From: Craterilacuibacter sp. RT1T
GTDB lineage: Bacteria > Pseudomonadota > Gammaproteobacteria > Burkholderiales > Chromobacteriaceae
NCBI RefSeq assembly: GCF_023502145.1
Contig: NZ_JAMFLI010000004.1
Span: 1 to 64,000 of the forward strand
Direction: 5' to 3'
Length of the DNA: 64,000 bases
Part shown: positions 47,895-57,803 of the stretch, piece after piece
How the letters are laid out: every line of letters begins with the position of its first letter
Position numbering within the stretch: position 1 is the stretch's first letter
The notes under the pieces: model-generated
What the model was told of the DNA's origin: nothing
What the model saw: the letters and a program-made list of their open reading frames with translations, nothing else
The model's database searches: none
Translations under genes and position numbers: made by a program

Positions 47895-49043
47895 ATGAAA
47901 GCGACTTCGCAGCTGATCGGCCTGACACTGGCCGCCACCACACTCACCGCCATCGCCGCCCCCCTCAGCCAGATCGGCAAAGGCGAAGGCCGGCTCGACA
48001 TCATCGCCTGGCCCGGCTATCTGGAGCGCGGCGAAACCGACAAGAGCTATGACTGGGTGACGCCATTCGAAAAGGCCACCGGCTGCAAGGTCAACGTCAA
48101 GACGGCCGCCACCTCGGACGAGATGGTCAGCCTGATGAATAAAGGCGGCTACGATCTGGTCACCGCCTCCGGCGATGCCAGTCTGCGTCTGGTATACGGC
48201 AAGAAGGTGCAGCCGATCAATCTCGCACTGATTCCAAGCTACAAACAGGTCGACAAGCGCCTGCAGGGTGCGCCGTGGTACACGGTGGCCGGTCAGACTT
48301 ATGGCGTGCCCTATCAGTGGGGCCCGAATGTGCTGATGTATAACACCAAGGTATTCAAGACGCCGCCCTCCTCCTGGGCCGTGGTGTTCGAGCCGCAAAA
48401 CCTGCCCGACGGCAAGCCGAACAAGGGCCGTATCCAAGCCTACGATGGCCCGATCTATATCGCCGATGCCGCACTCTATCTGAAAAACAAACGCCCGGAC
48501 CTCGGCATCAAAGATCCGTACGAGCTGAACGAAAAGCAGTACGCCGAAGTGATCAAGCTGCTGAAACAGCAAAACCTGCTCAAGCACCGCTACTGGCATG
48601 ACGCGACCGTGCAGATGAGCGACTTCAAAAACGAGGGCGTGGCCGCTTCGGGCTCGTGGGGCTATCAGGTCAATGCGCTCAAGGGCGAGAAGCAGCCTAT
48701 CGCATCGACCATTCCCAAAGAAGGCGTGACCGGCTGGGCCGATACCACCATGCTGCACGCCGAGGCCAAACACCCGTCCTGCGCCTACCAGTGGATGGAA
48801 TACTCGCTGAATCCCAAGCTGCAATCGGCTCTGGCCGAATGGTTCGGCTCCAACCCGGTCACCCCGGCGGCGTGCAAGGAAAAAACCCCGGGCGGCAGCG
48901 ATGTCTGCAAGACCAACGGCTTCGATCGCTTCGACAAGGTGCATTTCTGGAAAACGCCGCAAGCCAAGTGCGCTTCGCAAGGCAGCTGCGTACCCTACAG
49001 CACCTGGACGCGCGACTATATCGGCGTGATGGGTGGCAAATAA
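47895..49043 (+). CDS. ydcS: Polyamine-type ABC transporter substrate-binding protein (YdcS-like)
   Basis: This 382-residue periplasmic protein of the spermidine/putrescine binding family has a signal peptide (about 1-21) and a mature core beginning GEGRLDIIAWPGYLERGE, as in YdcS. GGAGAAG precedes the ATG at 47895. The E. coli ydcSTUVW order is reproduced here, with an aldehyde dehydrogenase last. The substrate is probably putrescine or a related amine. A 335-base gap with inverted repeats separates it from the ATPase gene. Confidence 0.9.
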   Translation: MKATSQLIGLTLAATTLTAIAAPLSQIGKGEGRLDIIAWPGYLERGETDKSYDWVTPFEKATGCKVNVKTAATSDEMVSLMNKGGYDLVTASGDASLRLVYGKKVQPINLALIPSYKQVDKRLQGAPWYTVAGQTYGVPYQWGPNVLMYNTKVFKTPPSSWAVVFEPQNLPDGKPNKGRIQAYDGPIYIADAALYLKNKRPDLGIKDPYELNEKQYAEVIKLLKQQNLLKHRYWHDATVQMSDFKNEGVAASGSWGYQVNALKGEKQPIASTIPKEGVTGWADTTMLHAEAKHPSCAYQWMEYSLNPKLQSALAEWFGSNPVTPAACKEKTPGGSDVCKTNGFDRFDKVHFWKTPQAKCASQGSCVPYSTWTRDYIGVMGGK

Positions 49044-49378
49044 GTATGTATCCGCTGCGCGGATGTTTTTTTACTTGCCGCTTCCGCGCGGCGGACGGGT
49101 TTCTTCCTTTTGTCTCGCCAAAAGGAAGAAACCAAGGAAAAGGCGACCCGAAGCCACTCGAAACCCCGGGCAAAAATTCGCCCCCAAGGCGCCGCCAAAC
49201 TCGCGATTTGCTACCGCAAATCGCTCAAACAAAAGGCGGCTTAAAACCTTGGGGCCAAACTTTTGCCCGGCTCGCGCCTACGGGACAGGTGGCTGGCGGC
49301 AACAGCGGTGAAACGTATAACGCCTGCTGCTTTACATCTGGGTTGATGTACATAAAAAGCGCACCATGAGGCTCTACC
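49044..49378. repeat. Intergenic gap filled by nested inverted repeats
   Basis: This 335-base gap holds no gene. A perfect 15-bp stem lies at 49098-49112 and 49119-49133. A larger imperfect inverted repeat has arms at 49166-49196 and 49235-49270, and a perfect 9-bp inner hairpin sits at 49203-49211 and 49216-49224. The layout looks like a dispersed intergenic repeat and may lower expression of the transporter genes relative to the binding protein. Confidence 0.7.
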
Positions 49379-50395
49379 ATGCCCCACGCCGTCACCTTCG
49401 ACCACGTCAGCCGCCTGTTCGGCCAGATGCGTGCCGTCGACAATGTCTCGCTCACCATTAATGAAGGCGAGTTTTTCTCCATGCTCGGCCCCTCCGGCTC
49501 GGGCAAGACCACCTGCTTGCGCCTGATTGCCGGCTTCGAGTTGCCAAGCTCGGGCCGCATCCTGATCGCCGACCAGGACGCCAGTGCGCTGGCGCCTTTC
49601 GAGCGCGATGTGAATACCGTATTTCAGGACTACGCGCTCTTTCCCACCATGGATGTACTGAATAACGTCGCCTATGGCCTGATGGTCAAGGGTGTAGCCA
49701 AGAAAGAGCGTCTGGCGCGCGCCGAAGAGGCCTTGTCCATGGTGGCGCTGGCCGACTATGGCAGCCGCAAGCCGGGCGAACTATCCGGTGGCCAGCGCCA
49801 GCGCGTGGCCCTGGCGCGTGCGCTGGTCGGCCGCCCGCGCGTCCTGCTGCTGGACGAACCCTTGGGTGCGCTCGACCTTAAGCTGCGCGAACAGATGCAA
49901 AGCGAGCTCAAGAGCCTGCAGCGCAAGCTGGGCATTACCTTTGTCTTTGTCACCCACGACCAGTCCGAAGCGCTGTCGATGTCGGACCGCGTGGCCGTTT
50001 TCGCCAAGGGCCGCATCGAGCAGATCGCCACGCCACAAGATCTGTACGACAAGCCGGCCAGCCGCTTCGTCGCCGATTTTGTCGGCACCAGCAATGTGGT
50101 CGATGCGCCTTTGGCGCACAGCCTGACCGGCCAGCGCCGCGTATTTGCCATCCGCCCCGAACGCATCCGGCTCGGAGGCGAAGCCGTCACGACAGAATCT
50201 GCCGTACGCACCAAAGGCGTGGTGCGCGACATTGCCTTTCTCGGCGCGGTCAACCGCGTCGAAGTCGAGCTGGCGGACAAGGCCGTACTCACCGCACTGA
50301 CGCCCAGCTTCGGCAGCGCGCTACCCCTGATCGGCAGCGAAGTCGAGCTGGCATGGCGCGAGGACGCCATGCACTGGATCACGGAGGCGGCATGA
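49379..50395 (+). CDS. ydcT: Polyamine ABC transporter ATP-binding protein (YdcT-like)
   Basis: This 338-residue ATPase has Walker A GPSGSGKTT near residues 38-46, signature LSGGQRQRVALARAL and Walker B LLLDEPLGALD. A C-terminal TOBE domain is typical of PotA-type proteins. GAGG precedes the ATG. Its stop overlaps the first permease start (ATGA). Confidence 0.94.
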   Translation: MPHAVTFDHVSRLFGQMRAVDNVSLTINEGEFFSMLGPSGSGKTTCLRLIAGFELPSSGRILIADQDASALAPFERDVNTVFQDYALFPTMDVLNNVAYGLMVKGVAKKERLARAEEALSMVALADYGSRKPGELSGGQRQRVALARALVGRPRVLLLDEPLGALDLKLREQMQSELKSLQRKLGITFVFVTHDQSEALSMSDRVAVFAKGRIEQIATPQDLYDKPASRFVADFVGTSNVVDAPLAHSLTGQRRVFAIRPERIRLGGEAVTTESAVRTKGVVRDIAFLGAVNRVEVELADKAVLTALTPSFGSALPLIGSEVELAWREDAMHWITEAA

Positions 50396-51345
50396 GCAGC
50401 ATGGCCATCACCCGAAACGACACTGCGGCAAAAAACGGGCTAGGGCGGCGGATCTCGGCCTTGCTCTACCGCAAGCCGGTGCTGACCCTGCTACTGCTGC
50501 TGACCCCGCCGCTATTGTGGTTCGGCGTGGTTTATCTGGGTTCCCTGTTTGCACTGGTGCTGCAAAGCGGCTACACCTTCGACGACTTCACCATGCAGGT
50601 GACGCCGGTCTGGACGCTGGCCAACTACCAGGCGCTCTTCGATAGCACCAACCTCGACATCATCCTGCGCACGCTGTTGATGGCGCTGGCGGTGTCATTA
50701 ATGAGCGCGCTACTGGCATTTCCGCTGGCCTACTATATGGCGCGCCATGCGCGCGGGGCCGAAAAGGCCTTTTTCTATGTGGCGGTGATGCTGCCGATGT
50801 GGGCCAGCTATATCGTCAAGGTCTATGCCTGGACCGTGCTTTTGGCCAAGGGCGGCATCAGCTGGTGGCTGATCGAAAAGCTGGGCATAACCCCGGCTTA
50901 CGAGTGGATGCTTGCGCTGCCGCATGTGGGCGGTACCACACTGGCGACCTCCAACTTCGGTCGTTTCTGGGTGTTCGTCTATATCTGGCTGCCGTTTATG
51001 ATTTTGCCGATACAGGCGGCGCTGGAGCGGGTACCGGACAACCTGATCGCCGCCTCCAGCGATCTGGGCGCACGCCCGTGGCAGACCTTCAGCTACGTCA
51101 TCCTGCCCATGGCGATACCGGGCGTGATTGCCGGCTCCATCTTCACTTTCTCGCTGACGCTGGGCGACTTCATCATCCCGCAGCTGATCGGCCCATCAGG
51201 CCTTTATATCGGCAATATGGTCTACACCATGCAAGGCTCGATCGGCAATATGCCGATGGCGGCGGCCTTCACCGTGGTGCCCATTGTGCTGATCAGCATT
51301 TATCTGGCGATCTCGAAACGACTGGGGGCTTTCGATGCACTCTGA
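50392..51345 (+). CDS. ydcU: Polyamine ABC transporter permease (YdcU-like)
   Basis: This 317-residue inner-membrane protein has six helices and the ABC permease EAA-type loop ([25 protein letters not shown]). The start is the ATG in the ATGA overlap with the ATPase gene, preceded by GGAGG. It overlaps the next permease by 11 bases. Confidence 0.94.
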   Translation: MSSMAITRNDTAAKNGLGRRISALLYRKPVLTLLLLLTPPLLWFGVVYLGSLFALVLQSGYTFDDFTMQVTPVWTLANYQALFDSTNLDIILRTLLMALAVSLMSALLAFPLAYYMARHARGAEKAFFYVAVMLPMWASYIVKVYAWTVLLAKGGISWWLIEKLGITPAYEWMLALPHVGGTTLATSNFGRFWVFVYIWLPFMILPIQAALERVPDNLIAASSDLGARPWQTFSYVILPMAIPGVIAGSIFTFSLTLGDFIIPQLIGPSGLYIGNMVYTMQGSIGNMPMAAAFTVVPIVLISIYLAISKRLGAFDAL

Positions 51346-52141
51346 GCGCACACCCTGGGCCTTGCGCCTGGCCGCCTATGGCGGGCTCGCCTTCCTGCAC
51401 TTCCCGCTGCTGGTGATTTTTGCCTATGCCTTCAACACCGAAGAGAGTGCATTCTCCTTCCCGCTGCAGGGCTTTACCCTGCACTGGTTTAGCGATGCCT
51501 GGGCGCGGCCGGATATTTTTGCCGCCATCGTGCTGTCGCTAAAGGTCGCCAGCGCCGCAACCGTGCTGGCACTGGCCCTGGGTACGCTGGCGGCCATGGC
51601 GCTGTCACGACGCCCCTTCTTCGGCAAAAACGCCATCACCTTGCTGTTGGTGCTACCCATCGCCCTACCCGGCATCATCACCGGCATCTCGCTGTTGACG
51701 GCATTTAAAGTGGCCGACATCAACCCCGGCCTGCTCACCATTATCGTGGGCCACGCCACCTTCTGCGTGGTGGTGGTCTACAACAATGTGGTGGCGCGAC
51801 TGCGGCGCATGCCGATGTCGCACATCGAAGCCTCAATGGATCTGGGGGCGGACAGCTGGCAGACCTTCCGCCATATCGTGCTGCCGGGTCTGGCTACCTC
51901 CTTGCTGGCCGGCGGCATGCTGGCCTTTGCCCTGTCTTTCGACGAAATCATCGTCACCACCTTTACCGCAGGCGCGGAAGTGACGCTGCCGATCTGGCTG
52001 CTCAACCAGCTGGGGCGGCCGCGTGATGTACCGATCACCAATGTGGTGGCCATGACTGTAATGCTGATTACCACCTTGCCGATTCTGGGCGCGTGGTATC
52101 TGACCCGAGACACAAGCGATACCGCCGGCGGCGGGAAATAA
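51335..52141 (+). CDS. ydcV: Polyamine ABC transporter permease (YdcV-like)
   Basis: This 268-residue second permease has six helices and the EAA loop [25 protein letters not shown]. It pairs with the preceding permease. It ends 11 bases before the dehydrogenase gene. Confidence 0.94.
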   Translation: MHSERTPWALRLAAYGGLAFLHFPLLVIFAYAFNTEESAFSFPLQGFTLHWFSDAWARPDIFAAIVLSLKVASAATVLALALGTLAAMALSRRPFFGKNAITLLLVLPIALPGIITGISLLTAFKVADINPGLLTIIVGHATFCVVVVYNNVVARLRRMPMSHIEASMDLGADSWQTFRHIVLPGLATSLLAGGMLAFALSFDEIIVTTFTAGAEVTLPIWLLNQLGRPRDVPITNVVAMTVMLITTLPILGAWYLTRDTSDTAGGGK

Positions 52142-52152
52142 CAGGAGACACC

Positions 52153-53577
52153 ATGCAAACCAGAATGCTGATAGCCGGCGAACGCGTTGCCGGACAGGGG
52201 GAATCGCTGGCAGTATGCTCGCCGGCAAGCGGGGAAGTACTGACCCATATCTCCGAAGCGAGCGCCGAGCAGGTCGAAGCGGCGGTCGCGGCCGCCGAAC
52301 AGGCCTTCCCGGTCTGGCGCGCCACCGCGCCGAAAGAGCGCAGCGAACGCCTGCTGGCCCTGGCCGACAAGCTGCTCACCCACGGCGAAGAGCTGGCCAT
52401 GCTGGAGTCGGCCAACTGCGGCAAGCCCTACGCCGCGGTGCTGGCCGACGAGATTCCGGCCATTATCGATGTCTTCCGCTATTTTGCCGGCGCTTGCCGC
52501 AACCTGAACGCCACGGCGGCCGGCGAGTATTTGCCCGGCCATACCAGTTATCTTCGCCGCGACGCCATCGGCGTGGTGGCCTCGATTGCACCGTGGAACT
52601 ACCCGCTGATGATGGCCGCGTGGAAACTGGCGCCGGCACTGGCCGCCGGCAACACCGTCGTGCTTAAGCCCTCCGAGCTGACGCCGCTGACCACGCTCAG
52701 GCTATGCGACCTTCTTGCCGATATTTTTCCGCCCGGCGTGGTCAATGTGGTGTTTGGCCGCGGCGCCGAAGTCGGCAGCCCGCTGATTTCCGATGCACGC
52801 GTACGCATGGTCTCGGTCACCGGCAGCATCGCCACCGGCCACCATGTGCTGGCCGCCGCCCAGCACGGCATCAAGCGCACCCACCTCGAACTGGGCGGCA
52901 AGGCGCCGGTGATCATCCACGCCGATGCCGATCTGGACGCGGCGATAGAAGCGGTGCGCGCCTTCGGCTTCTATAACGCCGGCCAAGACTGCACCGCCGC
53001 CTGTCGCCTGTATGTGCATAAAAAGGTATACGAGCATTTCGCTGCCGATCTGGCCGATGCCGTCGCCGGCATCAAGGTTGGTACCCCGCGCGAACAAGGG
53101 GTGGAAATGGGGCCGGTGATTAGCGCCGAGCATCTGGACCGCATCGAAGGCTATGTCGAGCGCGCCCGCGCCAACCGCCATATCGAATGCCTGACCGGCG
53201 GCAACCGCATCAGCGGGCCGGGCAACTTTTTCCAGCCCACGCTGCTGGCCGGCGCGCACCCGCACGATGAAATCGTTCGCCGCGAAGTGTTCGGGCCGGT
53301 GGTCAGCATGACCCCGTTCGATGACAACGATGATGTAATCGCCTGGGCCAACGACTCCGACTACGGCCTCGCCTCCAGCATATGGACGCGTGACATCGGC
53401 CGCGCAATGGATGCCAGCGCCCGCCTGCAATATGGCTGCACCTGGGTCAACACCCACTTTATGCTGGCAAGCGAAATGCCGCATGGCGGGCTGAAACAGT
53501 CGGGTTACGGCAAGGACATGTCGGTCTATGCGCTGGAAGACTACAGCGTGGTACGGCATGTGATGATCAAGCATTAA
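52153..53577 (+). CDS. patD: Gamma-aminobutyraldehyde dehydrogenase PatD (YdcW)
   Basis: This 474-residue NAD-dependent aldehyde dehydrogenase is the same length as E. coli YdcW/PatD. Catalytic Glu lies in [10 protein letters not shown] and catalytic Cys in GQDCTAACR. It oxidises 4-aminobutanal from putrescine to GABA. AGGAG precedes the ATG at 52153. Its place in the ydc-like operon supports a role in polyamine use. Confidence 0.9.
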   Translation: MQTRMLIAGERVAGQGESLAVCSPASGEVLTHISEASAEQVEAAVAAAEQAFPVWRATAPKERSERLLALADKLLTHGEELAMLESANCGKPYAAVLADEIPAIIDVFRYFAGACRNLNATAAGEYLPGHTSYLRRDAIGVVASIAPWNYPLMMAAWKLAPALAAGNTVVLKPSELTPLTTLRLCDLLADIFPPGVVNVVFGRGAEVGSPLISDARVRMVSVTGSIATGHHVLAAAQHGIKRTHLELGGKAPVIIHADADLDAAIEAVRAFGFYNAGQDCTAACRLYVHKKVYEHFAADLADAVAGIKVGTPREQGVEMGPVISAEHLDRIEGYVERARANRHIECLTGGNRISGPGNFFQPTLLAGAHPHDEIVRREVFGPVVSMTPFDDNDDVIAWANDSDYGLASSIWTRDIGRAMDASARLQYGCTWVNTHFMLASEMPHGGLKQSGYGKDMSVYALEDYSVVRHVMIKH

Positions 53578-53582
53578 ACGAC

Positions 53583-53716
53583 GGGGATAGGGAGTGGGGA
53601 GTAGTGAGTCCCCCCCCTACTCCCTACTCCCTACTCCCTACTCCCTACTCCCTACTCCCTACTCCCTACTCTCCACTCCCTGTCTCCTATTCCCCATCAG
53701 CCATTCCCCATTCCCC
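53583..53716. repeat. Heptamer repeat hairpin downstream of patD
   Basis: Two or three GGGAGT units, a junction reading AGTAGTGAGTCCCCCCC and eight consecutive CTACTCC units (the last a variant) are followed by degenerate copies. The junction is identical to the one after tal. It may form a hairpin and act as a terminator for patD. Confidence 0.85.
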
Positions 53717-53730
53717 GCTTTTGCGTCAAA

Positions 53731-53748
53731 CTGTCATATTGATGTCAT
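53731..53748 (+). promoter_or_regulatory. Pho box upstream of phoB
   Basis: CTGTCATATTGATGTCAT contains two 7-base direct repeats (CTGTCAT and ATGTCAT) spaced by four bases, an excellent PhoB-binding site. A TATCCT at 53759-53764, ten bases further, fits the -10. It implies phosphate-starvation autoinduction of phoBR. Confidence 0.85.
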
Positions 53749-53795
53749 GCTTTCCCCCTATCCTTGTGCCGAACAGAGATTGGGGACGCCTATTT

Positions 53796-54485
53796 ATGCC
53801 TGCTACTATCCTGCTCGTCGAAGATGAGCCCGCCATTCAGGAACTGATCGCCTTCAACCTGACCCAGGCCGGCCATCATGTGTTGCGCGCCGATAACGCC
53901 GAAACCGCCCATGCCATGATCCGGCAGGCACTGCCCGATCTGGTGCTGCTGGACTGGATGCTGCCCGGCGCCTCCGGCGTCGATATCGCCCGGCGCTTGC
54001 GCGCCGAGGAGCGCACCCGCACCATCCCCATCATCATGCTCACCGCTCGCTCGGACGAGCAGGACAAGGTCGCCGGGCTGGAAACCGGCGCTGACGACTA
54101 CATCACCAAGCCGTTCTCGCCGCGCGAACTCTTGGCGCGCATCAAGGCGCTGCTGCGCCGGCGTGCACCGCAAATGACCGATGACGCCATCGAAGTCAAC
54201 GGTCTGCGTCTGGACCCGGTCACCCACCGCATTACCATTGCCGGCAAGCCGCAGGATCTGGGGCCGACCGAATTCCGCCTGCTGCACTTCTTTATGACCC
54301 ATGCCGAGCGCGTGCATTCGCGTACCCAGTTGCTGGATCAGGTCTGGGGCGACCATGTGTTTGTCGAAGAGCGCACCGTCGATGTGCATATCCGCCGCCT
54401 CAGAAGTGCGCTGGAGGCGACTGGCCACGATGCGCTGATCCAGACTGTGCGCGGCACCGGCTACCGTTTCTCTACCCAGATGTGA
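53796..54485 (+). CDS. phoB: Phosphate regulon response regulator PhoB
   Basis: This 229-residue OmpR-family regulator has a receiver domain with acidic EDE near the start, the phosphoacceptor Asp in LVLLDWMLPG and Lys in ITKPFSPREL. A winged helix follows, with EFRLLHFFMTHAERVHSRTQLLDQVWG and RTVDVHIRRLR. The start at 53796 is right for the family; longer frames read through the heptamer repeat. It forms an operon with phoR, and a Pho box lies upstream. Confidence 0.95.
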   Translation: MPATILLVEDEPAIQELIAFNLTQAGHHVLRADNAETAHAMIRQALPDLVLLDWMLPGASGVDIARRLRAEERTRTIPIIMLTARSDEQDKVAGLETGADDYITKPFSPRELLARIKALLRRRAPQMTDDAIEVNGLRLDPVTHRITIAGKPQDLGPTEFRLLHFFMTHAERVHSRTQLLDQVWGDHVFVEERTVDVHIRRLRSALEATGHDALIQTVRGTGYRFSTQM

Positions 54486-54492
54486 GACTGTT

Positions 54493-55797
54493 TTGCGCGA
54501 ATTCCTGCAACGCTCGCTGCTTTACGCGGCCCTGATCACCATCCTGTCTCTGGCGTGCACCCTGCTGCTGGGGCTCACCGCCGCGCTGATCTGCGCGCTG
54601 ATCCTGCTCGGTTTCTGGCTGTTTTTTCATCTGTGGCATGTGGCAAGGCTCACCGCCTGGCTGCACCACCCCAGCAGCCGCCACATTCCGGAAGGCTATG
54701 GCTCATGGTCCGGCATCTTCATGGCGCTTTACCGCCAGTCGCGCAAACAGGATGAAAGCCGCAAACGCCTGGCCTCGGCGCTGGAGCGCTTTACCAGTGC
54801 CGGCGAAGCCATGCCGGACGGGGTGATCGTACTGAACGGCCATGACCGCATCGACTGGATGAACCCGATGGCGGTCGAGCATTTTGCGCTGGAGCGCGAG
54901 CGGGATGTCGGCAGCCAGCTGCTTAACCTGATCCGCCACCCCGCTTTTCACAGCTATATGGCAGCCGGCAGCTTCAGCCAGCCGCTGACCATGGTGACGG
55001 GCCATGCGCGCGAACGCGTGCTGTCCATCCAGCTGGTGCCATTTGATCTCTCGCACAAAATGTTGCTGTCGCGCGATATCACCTCGCTTGAGCGGGTGCA
55101 GACCGTACACCGCGATTTCGTCGCCAATGTGTCGCACGAACTCCGAACACCGCTCACCGTTGTCGGCGGCTTTATCGAAACGCTGTCGGATATGGAAGAG
55201 GTCGACCACGCCACCCTCAAGCACTTCCTGCCGATGATGATGGAGCAGTCGCGCCGCATGCAGCGGCTGGTGGAAGACCTACTGGTTCTGTCCCGGCTGG
55301 AAAACGAACCCAAAGCAATCGAATTCGACAAGGTCGACATGAATATGCTGCTGGACACCCTGCTGGTCGAGGCCGAAGGACTGTCCCACGGCCGTCACCA
55401 GATTACGCTGGCCCAGCGCAGCCCCGACTGGCTGTGGGGCAATACTCAGGAGCTGCACTCGGCCTTCGGCAATCTGGTGTCCAATGCCGTACGCTACACC
55501 CCCGAAGGCGGCAGCATCACGCTGGCCTGGCAGACCGATGCCGATGGCGCGCGCTTCAGCGTCAGCGATACCGGCATCGGCATTCCGCGCGAGCATATCC
55601 CGCGCCTGACCGAGCGCTTTTACCGCGTCGACCGGGGTCGCTCGCGCTCCAGCGGCGGCACCGGTCTTGGCCTTGCCATCGTCAAGCATGTCGTTGCCCG
55701 CCACCGCGCCCGCCTTGAAGTGCATAGCCTGCCCGAACAGGGCAGCACCTTCAGCGTGAACTTCGGACGCGAGCATATCGCCACCGCCACTGACTAA
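54493..55797 (+). CDS. phoR: Phosphate regulon sensor kinase PhoR
   Basis: This 434-residue histidine kinase has two N-terminal membrane helices (about 8-48), a PAS-like domain, the phosphoacceptor His in FVANVSHELRTPLTVV and ATPase boxes GNLVSNAVRYT, DTGIGIP and GGTGLGLAIVKHV. The start is TTG, seven bases after phoB. In the known system it answers to phosphate through the Pst transporter, which is not in the window. Confidence 0.94.
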   Translation: MREFLQRSLLYAALITILSLACTLLLGLTAALICALILLGFWLFFHLWHVARLTAWLHHPSSRHIPEGYGSWSGIFMALYRQSRKQDESRKRLASALERFTSAGEAMPDGVIVLNGHDRIDWMNPMAVEHFALERERDVGSQLLNLIRHPAFHSYMAAGSFSQPLTMVTGHARERVLSIQLVPFDLSHKMLLSRDITSLERVQTVHRDFVANVSHELRTPLTVVGGFIETLSDMEEVDHATLKHFLPMMMEQSRRMQRLVEDLLVLSRLENEPKAIEFDKVDMNMLLDTLLVEAEGLSHGRHQITLAQRSPDWLWGNTQELHSAFGNLVSNAVRYTPEGGSITLAWQTDADGARFSVSDTGIGIPREHIPRLTERFYRVDRGRSRSSGGTGLGLAIVKHVVARHRARLEVHSLPEQGSTFSVNFGREHIATATD

Positions 55798-55942
55798 GTG
55801 CTTCACGCCTGGCTTTTGGCATTTAAAACAGCAAACATTGATGCCAATGGGGATTTACGCCACAGCCATGGCGGACAAGGCTTGGCACTCATGCGGGGCG
55901 CGGCTAGCATAGCCCGACATAACCGACGAAAAGATCCCAAGC

Positions 55943-57004
55943 ATGAACCGTGTACGCGCCATTATCCCGTTCGGCCAGCGCATCTGGCTGGACAATCTGT
56001 CCCGTGAACTGATCGCCTCCGGCGAGCTGGCCCGCCTGCTCGCCGACGACGGCATTGCCGGCGTGACCTCTAACCCGGCCATTTTCTATAAAGCCATCGC
56101 CTCCGATGCGCGCTATCAGGATGACTTGGCGCGCCTCAAGGCCGATGCGGCCTTGAGCGCAGAAGCGCGTTACGAAGCGCTGGTGGTACCCGATATTCAG
56201 GCCGCCTGCGATCTGCTCGCGCCGCTCTACGCCAAAACCGACGGTGCCGACGGCTATGTCAGCCTGGAAGTGTCGCCACAACTGGCACGCGACGAAGCCG
56301 GCACCCTCGCCGCTGCGCGCCGCCTGTGGGCTGAAGTGAAGCGCGCCAACGCCATGATCAAGATTCCGGCGACGCCCGAAGGCATACGCGCTTTTGAAGT
56401 GCTGACGCGCGAAGGCGTCAACGTCAATATCACCCTGCTGTTCTCGCTGCCGCAAGTGGATGCGGTGTGGGACGCCTATATGGCCGGCCTTAAGGCACGC
56501 CACGCCGACGGCAAGCCGCTGGCGCATATCAAGGCGGTGGCCAGCTTCTTCCTGTCGCGCGTTGACTCGCTGCTGGATGCGCAACTGCCGCCAACGCTGC
56601 AAGGCAAGGCGGCGGTTGCCCTGTCCAAAGCGGCGTACGCCCGCTACCACGAGCGCTTCCATGGCGAGGAATTTGCCGCGCTCAAAGCCGCCGGCGCCCG
56701 CCCGCAATACCTGCTGTGGGCATCGACCGGCACCAAGAACAAGGCCTACTCCGATGTGATCTATGTCGAGAGCCTGATCGGTGACGAAACCATCAACACC
56801 ACGCCGGATGCCACTCTGGCCGCCTTCCGCGACCACGGCGTCGCCGCTGCCACCTTGGCCACCGGCATGGATGAAGCCTTTAAGGTCTTGAGCGATGTGC
56901 AGGCAGCCGGTGTCGATATCGATGCGGCCGGTGAAAAGCTGCAGGCCGACGGCCTCAAATTGTTCGACGACGCGTTTGATGCGCTGCTGCAACTGACGGC
57001 GTAA
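55943..57004 (+). CDS. tal: Transaldolase
   Basis: This 353-residue TIM-barrel protein has the Schiff-base lysine in MIKIPATPEG and GVTSNPAIF near the N-terminus. It belongs to the longer transaldolase subgroup common in betaproteobacteria and cyanobacteria. It moves dihydroxyacetone units in the non-oxidative pentose phosphate pathway. It is followed by the longest heptamer repeat hairpin. Confidence 0.95.
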   Translation: MNRVRAIIPFGQRIWLDNLSRELIASGELARLLADDGIAGVTSNPAIFYKAIASDARYQDDLARLKADAALSAEARYEALVVPDIQAACDLLAPLYAKTDGADGYVSLEVSPQLARDEAGTLAAARRLWAEVKRANAMIKIPATPEGIRAFEVLTREGVNVNITLLFSLPQVDAVWDAYMAGLKARHADGKPLAHIKAVASFFLSRVDSLLDAQLPPTLQGKAAVALSKAAYARYHERFHGEEFAALKAAGARPQYLLWASTGTKNKAYSDVIYVESLIGDETINTTPDATLAAFRDHGVAAATLATGMDEAFKVLSDVQAAGVDIDAAGEKLQADGLKLFDDAFDALLQLTA

Positions 57005-57012
57005 AAATGAAA

Positions 57013-57145
57013 TAGGGAGTGGGGAGTGGGGAGTGGGGAGTGGGGAGTGGGGAGTAGTGAGTCCCCCCCCTACTCCCTACTCCCTACTCCCTACTCCCTA
57101 CTCCCTACTCCCTACTCCCTACTCCCTACTCCCTACTCCCCACTT
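57013..57145. repeat. Longest heptamer repeat hairpin, downstream of tal
   Basis: About six GGGGAGT units face about eleven CCCTACT units across a junction AGTAGTGAGTCCCCCCCC. The stem could exceed 40 pairs with periodic mismatches. It lies between the convergent tal and hemerythrin genes. Confidence 0.88.
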
Positions 57146-57667
57146 CTACTCCTGCCTGCGCGCGGCCATATGCTGGCCAGCGATACGCATTTCCTCTTCG
57201 TTCAGGCTGGCAGCGGCCAGTGGAAACAGCCAGGCCTCTTCAATCATGGCATGCTCGCGGTACAGGCGAACAAAATCGACCACATCGATACGGCTGACGG
57301 CGGCAGCATCGCCATTGCGCAGCGCCAGCAAATCGTCGCGTATCGCCTCCCAGCGCGAAATCAGGTAGCCATGCTCGGCCTGCAACTGCTCCAGCCGCGG
57401 CAAGGCGGTGGGCACTTTTTGCCACAACAGCGGAAACAGTTCGTCTTCTTCATCCTGATGATGCTGTGGCCCGGCCACATCGAAATAGCGCACCACCGCA
57501 TCCACCGTATTCACCACCGCCGCATTCACCCCATGCTCGGCCACATAAGACGGCAGCTTTTCCAGCTGCTCGCAAAAACTGCGGATCTTGTCGTGACAGG
57601 CTTCCAGCATCTCCAGCGGCTGATCAAAAGACGGACCATTCTGGCCCAATGCGTTGAGTGACAACAT
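57146..57667 (-). CDS. Hemerythrin-domain protein
   Basis: This 173-residue four-helix protein has candidate di-iron ligands at His24, His69/His70 with Glu74, His99, and His139 with Glu143 (HHQDEEDELFPLL and REHAMIEEAWLFPL). Bacterial hemerythrins bind oxygen or nitric oxide or store iron; the role here is unknown. The ATG at 57667 begins the conserved part, and the longer frame upstream is not convincing. Confidence 0.82.
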   Translation of the reverse strand: MLSLNALGQNGPSFDQPLEMLEACHDKIRSFCEQLEKLPSYVAEHGVNAAVVNTVDAVVRYFDVAGPQHHQDEEDELFPLLWQKVPTALPRLEQLQAEHGYLISRWEAIRDDLLALRNGDAAAVSRIDVVDFVRLYREHAMIEEAWLFPLAAASLNEEEMRIAGQHMAARRQE

Positions 57668-57803
57668 AAGCGGCTCCAGCAATATAAATGGGATCGGATC
57701 ATAGTATCCGGTGCATACATCACGCCAACCATGACCATACTCAAGCAATTTGCGCCTTTTTCCGCTAAATTAGCCGGCTTCAGCCGTTCATTATGGCCAA
57801 GCG

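Noticed and set aside
53604-53795. N-terminal extension of PhoB made of repeated LLPTPYS residues
   Set aside because: It is a translation of the heptamer repeat; the Pho box and normal PhoB length place the start at 53796.
57013-57145. CRISPR-like array
   Set aside because: The units are 7 bases with no spacers, and no cas genes are present.
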